A stretch of DNA of 64,000 nucleotides from F23-B02 sp045599385 (lineage in GTDB: Bacteria; Bacillota; Clostridia; Oscillospirales; Oscillospiraceae), in contig JAZRVW010000037.1 of NCBI GenBank assembly GCA_045599385.1, positions 1 to 64,000 of the forward strand. Reading direction: 5' to 3'. The notes beneath the pieces were generated by a model. That model saw only the letters and a list, made by a program, of their open reading frames with translations, was not told where the DNA came from and made no database searches. Shown piece after piece: positions 40,507 to 48,441 of this stretch. The position numbers and the translations under genes are program-made. The number at the start of each line of letters is the position of its first letter. Within the stretch, counting starts at the first letter, position 1.

Positions 40507-42042
40507 TTACCAGCTTTCGTCATCGTCAAACTCAATGAGGGTGGGGTCAACGGGCTCCGCGTTCAGAACGGTGGACATGAAGGTGTTCACGTCACCGCGC
40601 ATATCGCGGCGTGAGATGGAGGTGGGCTCCATGAGGTCCTGACGCACCTTGCAGAGCTTTGCTCCGCGCTTTCTCGCGCTTTCCTCGAACAGTCCGTTCA
40701 TGGCGCCGACGCCCTTGCAGGAAATCTGGTCGAAGAGAATTACGAAGTCACAGTTGAACTCATCGTAGCAGCGCCACATATCGTCAATCATTACCTCGTA
40801 GCCGCCCTTGGTGTGAGCGCGCATGGTGGAGGTCTGAACCATATTGGCAATGCCCATCAGCATACTGTCGCGGGAGGAGGTGTCAATGAGCTGGGAGCCG
40901 TGAACGTCAATCATTTCAATGACGCTTTCAACGCCCCAGGCGTTCATAACCCAGTTGTTGAAGTTTGCATAGTTGTTGGCTGGAGTGTTCCAGATAACAG
41001 CGCGGTAGCGGATATCCTTCTTGCACTTGCCCGAGGCAACTTCCTTTGCGAGAATCTTATTGACCTTGCGGTCATTCGCAACGCCGCGTGGGTCAACGCA
41101 GATTACCTGATGCTCAAAAATTCTGTACATCCATGTGGAAGAACCCGTGTGGGGCGGGAACTTGGTGCGGTTAAACTCCCACTTCTCGAACTTGAGTTTC
41201 TGTTCCTCGTTCCAGTTTTCGCAGGCAGCCTTCAGCGCGTCCCAATCGTACTTCATGCCGAGCTTCTCTTCCAGCCACTGAATTGCGGAGAGAAGTTCCT
41301 CAACGGCGTAATCCTGAACCTCGTCCTGCAGCCAGCGCAGAGGAACGTTCAGCGGGTGGGTTTCAAGGCCGTGGCGGCGGTCCTGAACGGCGGTGGTCAT
41401 GATACTGCCGTCGCAGGGCATGTTGCAGGTCAGCATGCAGGCGCCGATTTTGGGGTAGTCGTCGTCAATGGCAACGCCTGCCTCAAAGGAGGGCAGCGGG
41501 CACACATCTGCGGGCAGACCGCGCAGTTCGGATTCGTTTATGTAATGTGTGGTGCTGTGCTGATTGATAAGGGAGGGCAGATAAACGGGAATCATCTGAT
41601 AGAGAATGGTCTTGGCCTCGGGGAAGCCTGCGGTGACCAGGGCGGGAACAAGCTCGTCCATGCAGATGATTTTTTTACTCAGCTCCTCGGCCTTCTTGCT
41701 GCCGGGGTGCAGATACGCATCGGCGGAAAGGATTGTGTCAAGGTATTCGGTGACAACGTCGGTAAGCAGCATGAAGTTGTTTCTGCCGCCGCGTAGCGCT
41801 GCACCGCGGAAGCCTTCGCAGCTGCGGTCAAAGAAGGAGGGAACGGTGAGATAGGTGAACATCCAGCGGTATCTGAAAATTGCCTTGACGTTCTGCACGG
41901 GGTGGCCGAGAGCCCATTTTATAAGCTTGTACCAGAGCTTGCACCACATTGCATAGTCATAAGCCGAATCCTTTATGCCGCGCCATTCACGGAACTTGTA
42001 AATACCCGTTTTGGGCTGCATATTTTTGCCCATGTTTTTCAT
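40507..42042 (-). CDS. 2-hydroxyacyl-CoA dehydratase subunit (HgdA/FldB-like)
   Basis: The protein has 511 residues, longer than the usual 400-480. The Cys-containing segments ADVCPLPSF, CMLTCNMPCDG and DQISCKG fit the Fe-S ligand pattern of 2-hydroxyacyl-CoA dehydratases. This family removes water from a 2-hydroxyacyl-CoA with the help of an ATP-driven activator. It overlaps the other subunit by 4 bases. No activator (HgdC/FldI-like), CoA-transferase or acyl-CoA dehydrogenase gene is seen nearby. The substrate is unknown; amino acid fermentation is a fair guess. Confidence 0.85.
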   Translation of the reverse strand: MKNMGKNMQPKTGIYKFREWRGIKDSAYDYAMWCKLWYKLIKWALGHPVQNVKAIFRYRWMFTYLTVPSFFDRSCEGFRGAALRGGRNNFMLLTDVVTEYLDTILSADAYLHPGSKKAEELSKKIICMDELVPALVTAGFPEAKTILYQMIPVYLPSLINQHSTTHYINESELRGLPADVCPLPSFEAGVAIDDDYPKIGACMLTCNMPCDGSIMTTAVQDRRHGLETHPLNVPLRWLQDEVQDYAVEELLSAIQWLEEKLGMKYDWDALKAACENWNEEQKLKFEKWEFNRTKFPPHTGSSTWMYRIFEHQVICVDPRGVANDRKVNKILAKEVASGKCKKDIRYRAVIWNTPANNYANFNNWVMNAWGVESVIEMIDVHGSQLIDTSSRDSMLMGIANMVQTSTMRAHTKGGYEVMIDDMWRCYDEFNCDFVILFDQISCKGVGAMNGLFEESARKRGAKLCKVRQDLMEPTSISRRDMRGDVNTFMSTVLNAEPVDPTLIEFDDDESW

Positions 42043-43235
42043 TTCTTCTCTCCCCCTTCCTGAATCTTCTTGATTTCAAGGCTTTCGACGAAGGCCTGAA
42101 CACGAGTTGCCAGCTGACCTGAGCCGCGGACAACATATTCACGGTCTATGCCGAGCGTGGGAACGCCGTATTCCTCACGCAGAATCTGGGTGTTTAGCAT
42201 ACGCTCGTAGCCCCAGAAGTCACAGAACTTCGCCTGCTCGTAGATTATGCCGTCGGCCTTGTATTCATCAACCAGATACTTTGCGTAGTCCCTGCGCTGC
42301 TGAATTTTCTCAGCGGACATGAAGCGGGGACACATATTGGTTTCGAGGTAGTTTCTGCAAACCTGAGTCAGTGCGCTTTCCTCGTCATTGAGGATAATCT
42401 TCTGTCTGCCGGGGAAGGTGCCGAAGCAGTATCGGTCGGCAACAACGTAGCAGCGGTTGTTCTCAAGGATTTCGGAGAAGGCGTAATCATCAAGCTCGCT
42501 GCCGATAACAACAACTCTTGCTCTCCACTTATTTGCGGGGTCGGGTTTGCGCTTTTTGAGCTCCGCAAGGGTTTCCTTGAGGTAAGGCAGAATGAGGTAA
42601 GTCGGGCAGAGATAGCTTGCAATAGAGATGATGTGGAACTCTCTCGGAGTGATGACGGGGTTGTCTGCCTTGCGCAGCTCGCACATTTCCTCGAAAACCT
42701 CGCACATCTCGTTGTGGAGCTTAATTGCCTCGCGTATGGACTCATCGGAGAAGTCAACGCCGAATTTTTCCTCAAGGGGCTTTATAAAGCGAAGCTTTAT
42801 CTGCTCCTCATAAAGCTTCAGGCCGTGGTCGGAAAGCTTCAGCGGAGAATCGATTATGCCGTAGTCGAACTTTTTATTGTTCACAAGCTCAAGCTCATGG
42901 ATATTTTCGACCACACGCACCATCTGCTGACAGGTATCGGAGGAGGCGTAGAAGTCAAGGAAGTTATAGCCGCCCTCGAAGGCACGCTCAAACAGAGCGC
43001 GGACGTAGCCGCAGATGAAGCTTGTCATGTAATACTGGCTGATATCCAGCGAGCCCGTGTTGGGTGCGCTGAGGCGGACGCTGAAGGCATTGCCGCAGTT
43101 AAACAGAGCTTCGGGTATGTAGTAGCAGGAATAGCCCACCGCCACTTTGCCGTCAGCCTTGGCCTTTTGAACAAGCTCGTTGTTTGCCGATTCAAGAAGC
43201 TGTTCAAAATAGTGGATATATTTCAGGTCTTTCAT
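42039..43235 (-). CDS. 2-hydroxyacyl-CoA dehydratase subunit (HgdB/FldC-like)
   Basis: The protein has 398 residues with the family opening VAVGYSCYYIPEALFNC and STDTCQQM-type Cys around 120 (SSDTCQQMVRV). It is the smaller partner of the next gene, with which it overlaps by 4 bases (ATGA). Together they should form the heterodimeric Fe-S dehydratase. Related benzoyl-CoA reductase subunits belong to the same superfamily, so the reaction is not certain. It is the first gene of this unit. Confidence 0.88.
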   Translation of the reverse strand: MKDLKYIHYFEQLLESANNELVQKAKADGKVAVGYSCYYIPEALFNCGNAFSVRLSAPNTGSLDISQYYMTSFICGYVRALFERAFEGGYNFLDFYASSDTCQQMVRVVENIHELELVNNKKFDYGIIDSPLKLSDHGLKLYEEQIKLRFIKPLEEKFGVDFSDESIREAIKLHNEMCEVFEEMCELRKADNPVITPREFHIISIASYLCPTYLILPYLKETLAELKKRKPDPANKWRARVVVIGSELDDYAFSEILENNRCYVVADRYCFGTFPGRQKIILNDEESALTQVCRNYLETNMCPRFMSAEKIQQRRDYAKYLVDEYKADGIIYEQAKFCDFWGYERMLNTQILREEYGVPTLGIDREYVVRGSGQLATRVQAFVESLEIKKIQEGGEKK

Positions 43236-43280
43236 AATTTCCCACCAATCTTAAAAAATTATCCGTTTAAAGATGTTAAT

Positions 43281-43309
43281 ATAGTAGCACAAAAAACAGT
43301 TATTTTCAA
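43281..43309 (-). promoter_or_regulatory. Promoter of the dehydratase genes
   Basis: TTGAAA, 17 bp and TACTAT with a preceding TGC on the minus strand. Confidence 0.55.
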
Positions 43310-43353
43310 CAACAGCTACAATTATAAAATATACAAATTCTGCATATTTGCAT

Positions 43354-43393
43354 AAAAAATCCCCCGAAAGCGATAGTTTTTGGGGGATTTTTA
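43354..43393 (-). terminator. Terminator after dut
   Basis: The stem AAATCCCCC / GGGGGATTT has a 16-base loop and a T run. Confidence 0.8.
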
Positions 43394-43394
43394 T

Positions 43395-43829
43395 TCACTT
43401 GAGTCCGGACGAGCCGAAGCCGCCCTCTCCGCGTTCGGTTTCGTCAAGAGATTGGGCTTCAACAAATTCGGTATCGAAAACGGGCTTTACCGTGAGCTGA
43501 GCAATACGCATGCCCTTTGTTATCTGAAAATCGGCATCGCTGTGGTTTATAAGAATAACCTTAACCTCGCCGCGATATCCCGCATCAACTGTTCCGGGAG
43601 CATTCAGAACGGTGATTCCGTTTTTTGCGGCAAGTCCGCTGCGGGGACGCACCTGAGCCTCGGTTCCTTTGGGAAGCGCAATGCTTATGCCCGTGCCGAC
43701 TGCGCCGTAGGCATGAGCCTTCAGCAGATAATCCTCGCAGGAGTAAAGGTCAAAGCACGCATCGTCCTCATGGGCGCGCTTCGGTGCCTGCGCATCGTCA
43801 TTAAGCTTTATGAATTTTACAGTGTACAT
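43395..43829 (-). CDS. dut: Deoxyuridine 5'-triphosphate nucleotidohydrolase (dUTPase)
   Basis: The protein has 144 residues from the ATG at 43829 (CGGAGGAAG before it). All trimeric dUTPase motifs are present: DACFDLYS, PRSGLAAKNG, GTVDAGYRGEVKV, RIAQLTV and a glycine-rich end GEGGFGSSG. It hydrolyses dUTP to dUMP and pyrophosphate. The upstream frame to 43901 is excluded because a promoter (43858-43886) lies inside it. A dCMP deaminase gene elsewhere in the window feeds the same dUMP pool. Confidence 0.95.
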   Translation of the reverse strand: MYTVKFIKLNDDAQAPKRAHEDDACFDLYSCEDYLLKAHAYGAVGTGISIALPKGTEAQVRPRSGLAAKNGITVLNAPGTVDAGYRGEVKVILINHSDADFQITKGMRIAQLTVKPVFDTEFVEAQSLDETERGEGGFGSSGLK

Positions 43830-43857
43830 GGCTTCCTCCGAAAAAATTTCTGCTTCA

Positions 43858-43886
43858 AGTATAACCTGACAAAAGAAAATCTGCAA
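43858..43886 (-). promoter_or_regulatory. Promoter of dut
   Basis: TTGCAG, 17 bp and TATACT on the minus strand. Confidence 0.6.
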
Positions 43887-43895
43887 GCAAATGTG

Positions 43896-43924
43896 TTTCA
43901 TTTTTTGTAAGTATGTGATATATT
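43896..43924 (+). promoter_or_regulatory. Candidate promoter of the PAP2 gene
   Basis: TTTCAT, 17 bp and TATATT with a preceding TGA. Confidence 0.45.
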
Positions 43925-43952
43925 GGGTTTATCAAATATTCCGGAGGCAGCT

Positions 43953-44897
43953 ATGGATTTTTTAAGACTGCTTGAAAGCATACGTATGCCATGGCTGGAC
44001 AGCATAATGTCCGCCGTTACAGAGCTTGGCAGCGAAACAGTTTTTATTGCAATCGGCATCATTATTTTCTGGTGCGTCAGCAAGCGTCAGGGCTATTATC
44101 TTCTTACCGTCGGCTTTCTCGGAACGCTGGGAAACCAGTTTATGAAGCTATGGTTCCGCATTCCGCGTCCCTGGGTGCTTGACCCGAACTTCACCATCGT
44201 TGAATCCGCCCGTGCAGGCGCCACGGGTTATTCCTTCCCCTCGGGACACTCTCAGAGCGTTGTGGGAATTCTCGGTGTCGTCGCCCTCAGCAATAAGCAG
44301 AAGTGGCTTCGCGCACTGTGCATAGTGCTCATGCTCCTTGTTCCATTCTCGAGAATGTACCTGGGCGTACATACTCCCCTTGACGTTGGCGTGGGCGCAG
44401 GCGGCGCACTTCTGCTGGTTTTCCTCATGTACCCCATGTTCAAAACCGATGAGCGTGCCGACAAATTTACCCCCTGGGTAATCATTGTGCTTATTCTCTC
44501 TGCCGCTGCCTACCTCATTTTCTGCCTCTGCTACAATTTCCCCGCAGAAGTTTACAATGACCCCGACGAAAATCTCATTCACGGCACCAAGAACGCCTTC
44601 ACCATTCTGGGCTCGGGTGTTGCTCTTCTTCTCGCTTTCTTTTTTGAAAAGAAATATGTTCGCTTTGAAACAAAGGCTACCTTCCTCGGCAACGTACTTA
44701 AGGTTGTGCTGGGTCTCGGTCTTCTCCTGGGTATCAGAGTCGTTCTCAAGGCTCCCCTGCTTGCGCTCTTTAACGGCAGCGAGATTGCCTCCGCGGTACG
44801 CTACTTCCTCGTTGTCTTCGTCGGCGGCGCAATCTGGCCCATGACCTTCCCGTTCTTCGCAAAGCTCGGTGCAAAAAAAGACTCTGAAAAGGTGTGA
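43953..44897 (+). CDS. PAP2-family membrane phosphatase
   Basis: The protein has 314 residues from the ATG at 43953 (CCGGAGG before it). All three PAP2 motifs are present: KLWFRIPRP, PSGH in FPSGHSQSV, and SRMYLGVHTPLDV. The N-terminal part holds the catalytic domain within membrane helices, and four more helices follow. Likely acts on lipid phosphates such as undecaprenyl pyrophosphate or phosphatidyl phosphates; substrate not determined. The FHA gene follows 4 bp later. Confidence 0.92.
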   Translation: MDFLRLLESIRMPWLDSIMSAVTELGSETVFIAIGIIIFWCVSKRQGYYLLTVGFLGTLGNQFMKLWFRIPRPWVLDPNFTIVESARAGATGYSFPSGHSQSVVGILGVVALSNKQKWLRALCIVLMLLVPFSRMYLGVHTPLDVGVGAGGALLLVFLMYPMFKTDERADKFTPWVIIVLILSAAAYLIFCLCYNFPAEVYNDPDENLIHGTKNAFTILGSGVALLLAFFFEKKYVRFETKATFLGNVLKVVLGLGLLLGIRVVLKAPLLALFNGSEIASAVRYFLVVFVGGAIWPMTFPFFAKLGAKKDSEKV

Positions 44898-44901
44898 GCT
44901 T

Positions 44902-45234
44902 ATGGCTATGAATTTCAAGGATATTTTTAACCGCCTTCACGAGAGCGGTGAGGGTACCATAAACATTCAGGACGTCATTCCCTCAAGCGGAAAAACCGTC
45001 TGGACCTTCGGCAGAAGCTCTGAGTGCGACTTTGTGTATCCCGTTGACAAGGTTTCGCGGACGCACTTTAAGATACAGCTTATTGACGGACACTACTACA
45101 TCACCGACCTCGGCTCCACAAACGGCACCTTTGTAAACGGCAAGCCCGTTCTCCGCATGGAGCGCATATTCTCCGGCGATGTCATCAGCATGGGCTCAAC
45201 CGATATTGTATTTGACGCCAATCTGCTTATATAA
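44902..45234 (+). CDS. FHA-domain protein
   Basis: The protein has 110 residues. It is essentially one FHA domain: FGRSSECDF, KVSRTHFKI and GSTNGTFVNGK are the conserved loops that bind phosphothreonine. A short N-terminal helix (about 1-15) precedes it. FHA proteins read Ser/Thr kinase signals, but no kinase gene is near. It lies 4 bp after the PAP2 gene, in one transcript. Confidence 0.92.
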   Translation: MAMNFKDIFNRLHESGEGTINIQDVIPSSGKTVWTFGRSSECDFVYPVDKVSRTHFKIQLIDGHYYITDLGSTNGTFVNGKPVLRMERIFSGDVISMGSTDIVFDANLLI

Positions 45235-45236
45235 CG

Positions 45237-45273
45237 AAAAGACTGATTTGCTTTTGCAAATCAGTCTTTTTTT
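45237..45273. terminator. Bidirectional terminator
   Basis: The stem AAAGACTGATTTGC / GCAAATCAGTCTTT has a TTTT loop. It overlaps the stop codon of the TVP38 gene on the minus strand. Confidence 0.88.
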
Positions 45274-45911
45274 GTAAATATTCTCTTTTTCGCCATGATG
45301 ATGCCCGTTGTGATGAGCGCAAGCTCCGCCGCAACGAAAACCCACACAAGCGGCTCGGTAAAGTCCAGCTTGTTTCCGATTACGGTGTAGCACAGAAACT
45401 GTGGAATCATGGCAAGCATGGTACCCGAGATGTAAACTCCGTAGGGCGCACGCATGAGTCCGTAGAGCACGCCCTGCACCTCAGACTGAAGGTGAAGCGC
45501 GTGGGTGATAAAGGAAAGCGTGAAGAAGTTTTCACCTGCATTGCGGAAATAGGGCGCAAGCTTCGGATTTTTCTCCATGACGCCCTCAAAGCTTATACCC
45601 TTTGAGTACCGTCCCACCAGATATGAGGCGGTCATGCACAGCACGGTACCGACGGCGTTTATGAGTATTGCGGGACCGATTCCGAATACAAGCGCCGCGC
45701 CGATTGCGATTGCGGCATAGGGCACGCCGAAGGAAAAGCCCTTGAGCAGATACAGCGCCATTATCACAATCAGGGCGGTGAGCTTGTTATCCCGCACGGC
45801 TGTTATTATTTTTTGCACATCAAGCCTTCCCGTAACAAGCAGAATCACCACCACGGCGGCAATCCCGAGCATGATTACAAGAGGCAGATAGTTCTTTAAT
45901 TTCTTACCCAT
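45261..45911 (-). CDS. TVP38/TMEM64-family membrane protein
   Basis: The protein has 216 residues with five to six membrane helices. The SNARE-associated/TVP38 region is marked by GFSFGVPYAAIAIGAALVFG and a later amphipathic part (FRNAGENFFTLSFI). The DedA-related family is linked to lipid flipping or membrane integrity in some species. It starts on the last base of the mntP stop codon (TAATG overlap), so the two are coupled. Confidence 0.85.
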   Translation of the reverse strand: MGKKLKNYLPLVIMLGIAAVVVILLVTGRLDVQKIITAVRDNKLTALIVIMALYLLKGFSFGVPYAAIAIGAALVFGIGPAILINAVGTVLCMTASYLVGRYSKGISFEGVMEKNPKLAPYFRNAGENFFTLSFITHALHLQSEVQGVLYGLMRAPYGVYISGTMLAMIPQFLCYTVIGNKLDFTEPLVWVFVAAELALITTGIIMAKKRIFTKKD

Positions 45912-46477
45912 TAAAAGCTCAGTATCTCCAGATGTTCAAGCAGTATCTTAAGGCCGATGAGAATAAGCACAATGCCGCCGAGAAGCTCAGCCTTTGACTT
46001 GTACTTCATTCCGAAAGCATTGCCCACCGCAACGCCGATTGCGGAAAGCACGAAGGTGGTTACGCCGATGAGCAGCGCAGCAGTGAAAATGTTCACGTTG
46101 AGGAATGCGAAGGTAATTCCCACGGCAAGCGCGTCAATGCTGGTGGCAACTGCCATGGGCAGCATAGCTCTGAAGCCGAAGGAGCTGTCAACCTCGTCAT
46201 CGTCACCGCCAAGCGCTTCCTTTATCATGTTTGCGCCGATGATGCCGAGAAGGACGAAGGCAATCCAATGGTCAATGCTGACAATGAATTTTTCGAATTT
46301 GAAGCCCAGCAGGAAACCGATTACGGGCATGAGCGCCTGAAATCCGCCGAAGTATGCACCTGCTATAAGACTGTGCTTTACCTGAAGTCTGCTCACGGAA
46401 AGTCCCTTGCAGATTGAAACCGCAAATGCGTCCATGCTCAGCGCCACGGCAATTAAAAACAAATCCAGAAAATCCAT
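45911..46477 (-). CDS. mntP: Manganese efflux pump MntP
   Basis: The protein has 188 residues and six membrane helices arranged as two repeats. The repeated motif VALSMDAFAVS and ATSIDALAVG carries the two Asp residues used for Mn2+ transport. The family exports manganese. Many mntP genes are controlled by a manganese riboswitch; I do not see one here. Length is normal. It is the first gene of the pair with the TVP38 gene. Confidence 0.94.
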   Translation of the reverse strand: MDFLDLFLIAVALSMDAFAVSICKGLSVSRLQVKHSLIAGAYFGGFQALMPVIGFLLGFKFEKFIVSIDHWIAFVLLGIIGANMIKEALGGDDDEVDSSFGFRAMLPMAVATSIDALAVGITFAFLNVNIFTAALLIGVTTFVLSAIGVAVGNAFGMKYKSKAELLGGIVLILIGLKILLEHLEILSF

Positions 46478-46509
46478 GTATTTCTCCCATCGTATGTTTG
46501 CAGAATTAA

Positions 46510-46536
46510 ATTATACCAATACGCTCCTGCTGTCAA
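46510..46536 (-). promoter_or_regulatory. Candidate promoter of mntP
   Basis: TTGACA with TATAAT at only 15 bp spacing on the minus strand; the overlapping TAATTT gives 17 bp. It lies 32 bp upstream of the mntP start. Confidence 0.5.
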
Positions 46537-46570
46537 GTAATCCGCAGGGCTGTTTAATATTTAACCTTTG

Positions 46571-46599
46571 TTGTAAAAAGCTTTATTACATGATATATT
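46571..46599 (+). promoter_or_regulatory. Promoter of glyQS
   Basis: TTGTAA, 17 bp and TATATT with a preceding TGA. The leader then carries a CCACTAC / GTAGTGG hairpin (46635-46654) ending 2 bases before the AAGGAAG ribosome binding site. Confidence 0.55.
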
Positions 46600-46671
46600 A
46601 ATGTAGTTGTCGTATATCGGCAGAAAATATATCTCCACTACACGCCAGTAGTGGGAAAGGAAGTAATTATA

Positions 46672-48096
46672 ATGAACAAAGCAGACAAAACAATGGACAA
46701 AATCGTTGCACTGTGCAAAAACCGCGGTTTTGTGTACGCAGGCAGTGAAATCTACGGCGGACTCGCAAACTCCTGGGACTACGGCCCTCTGGGTGTTGAG
46801 TTCAAGAACAACGTCAAGAAGGCATGGCTGAAAAAGTTCGTGCAGGAAAGCCCCTACAACGTGGGTCTTGACGCCGCCATCATCATGAATCCTCAGACCT
46901 GGGTCACCACCGGTCACGTTTCCAGCTTCTCCGATCCTCTGCTGGACTGCAAGGCCTGCAAGGCACGTCACCGCGCAGACAAGCTCATCGGCGAGGTTCA
47001 CGGTGAAGTCAATGTCGACGCCATGAGCTTTGATGAAATGGACGACTTCATCGCATCGCACGAGGATATCCTCTGCCCCGTTTGCGGCAAGCACGACTTC
47101 ACACCTATCCGCAAGTTCAACCTCATGTTCAAAACTGCCATCGGCGTTACCGAGGACTCAAGCTCCACCTGCTATCTCCGTCCCGAGACTGCCCAGGGCA
47201 TTTTCGTAAACTTTGGAAATATCGCACGTACCACCCGCAAAAAGCTGCCCTTCGGCGTTTGCCAGGTAGGCAAAGCCTTCCGCAATGAGATCACCCCGGG
47301 CAACTTCACCTTCCGCACCCGTGAATTTGAGCAGATGGAATGCGAGTTTTTCTGCAAGCCCGGCACCGACCTTGAGTGGTTTGCCTACTGGAAAGACTAC
47401 TGCAAAAACTGGCTGCTTTCTCTCGGCATCAAGGAGGAAAACCTCCGTCTGCGCGACCATGAGCCTGCAGAGCTTGCCTTCTACTCCCGCGCAACCACCG
47501 ATATTGAATACGCCTTCCCGTTCACTGACTGGGGTGAGCTCTGGGGCATCGCAGACCGCACCGATTACGACCTCGGTCGTCATCAGGAGGCCTCCGGCAA
47601 GGATCTGACCTACTTCGACCAGGAGACTAATGAGCACTACATTCCCTACGTAATCGAGCCCTCTCTGGGCTGTGACCGTGTTGCTCTGGCCTTCCTCTGC
47701 GAAGCTTACGACGAGGAGGTCGTCGGTCACGACAAGAAGGGCAACGATGATGTACGCACCGTTCTGCACCTGCATCCCGCTCTTGCTCCCTTCAAGTGCG
47801 CAATCCTGCCCCTTTCCAAGAAGGAAATTCTCACCGGTCCCGCAATGGAGCTTTATCAGGAGCTGAGCAAGTACTTCATGGTTGACTATGACGAAACCGG
47901 CTCCATCGGCAAGCGCTACCGCCGTGAAGATGAAATCGGCACTCCCTTCTGCATCACCTTTGACTTCAACACCGTGGGCACCGATACCGACGTTGCCGAC
48001 AACTGCGTAACCATTCGTGAGCGCGACAGCATGGAGCAGGTTCGTATTCCCATCTCCGAGGTCAAGGCGTATATCGAAGAGCGCGTTCAGTTCTGA
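46672..48096 (+). CDS. glyQS: Glycyl-tRNA synthetase (single-chain type)
   Basis: The protein has 474 residues from the ATG at 46672 (AAGGAAG before it). This is the homodimeric class II GlyRS: DKIVALCKNRGFVYAGSEIYGGL at the start region, then motif 2 with FRNEITPGNFTFRTREF and motif 3 with EPSLGCDRVALAFL, and the C-terminal anticodon-binding domain. It charges tRNA-Gly. No T-box leader is visible; the leader hairpin may affect translation. A small membrane protein gene follows. Confidence 0.95.
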   Translation: MNKADKTMDKIVALCKNRGFVYAGSEIYGGLANSWDYGPLGVEFKNNVKKAWLKKFVQESPYNVGLDAAIIMNPQTWVTTGHVSSFSDPLLDCKACKARHRADKLIGEVHGEVNVDAMSFDEMDDFIASHEDILCPVCGKHDFTPIRKFNLMFKTAIGVTEDSSSTCYLRPETAQGIFVNFGNIARTTRKKLPFGVCQVGKAFRNEITPGNFTFRTREFEQMECEFFCKPGTDLEWFAYWKDYCKNWLLSLGIKEENLRLRDHEPAELAFYSRATTDIEYAFPFTDWGELWGIADRTDYDLGRHQEASGKDLTYFDQETNEHYIPYVIEPSLGCDRVALAFLCEAYDEEVVGHDKKGNDDVRTVLHLHPALAPFKCAILPLSKKEILTGPAMELYQELSKYFMVDYDETGSIGKRYRREDEIGTPFCITFDFNTVGTDTDVADNCVTIRERDSMEQVRIPISEVKAYIEERVQF

Positions 48097-48099
48097 GTT

Positions 48100-48441
48100 A
48101 TGACAGGTCAGGAATTCGTTAAAAAAATCGGTCCGGTGGGCTGTGTCATATTCCTGCTGATAACCGTTGGATTTTTAATAATATGCTTCAAGCCCGCCAC
48201 CCATTCCGTTGAGGGCTATGAGGCGCCTCACGATTCGGATTACTACGCTCAGCACATTGACGAGCTGAAAACCGAGCTTGAGGGAAATTTCATTCCGCTT
48301 GTTGAGGGCGTGACCGGCTGTGCGCTTGAGGGCAGTCAGGTCAGGCTCAGCATTCAGGAGGAAAACTTTCCCGATGTCGTAAACGGAATCACATATTACT
48401 ACGATAAAGAATTATTTATTTTTGAAAAGGTGACTAAATAA
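48100..48441 (+). CDS. Small single-pass membrane protein of unknown function
   Basis: The protein has 113 residues with one helix at about 11-30 (GCVIFLLITVGFLIICF) and an acidic outside or inside tail containing GVTGCALEGSQVRLSIQEE. I do not recognise a family. It begins 3 bp after the glyQS stop and its stop codon overlaps the nadE start by one base (TAATG), so it is translated with nadE. Confidence 0.75.
   Translation: MTGQEFVKKIGPVGCVIFLLITVGFLIICFKPATHSVEGYEAPHDSDYYAQHIDELKTELEGNFIPLVEGVTGCALEGSQVRLSIQEENFPDVVNGITYYYDKELFIFEKVTK

Noticed and set aside
46500..46671. T-box or manganese riboswitch upstream of glyQS or mntP
   Set aside because: The conserved T-box sequence and the yybP-ykoY core are not visible; only a short hairpin is seen.
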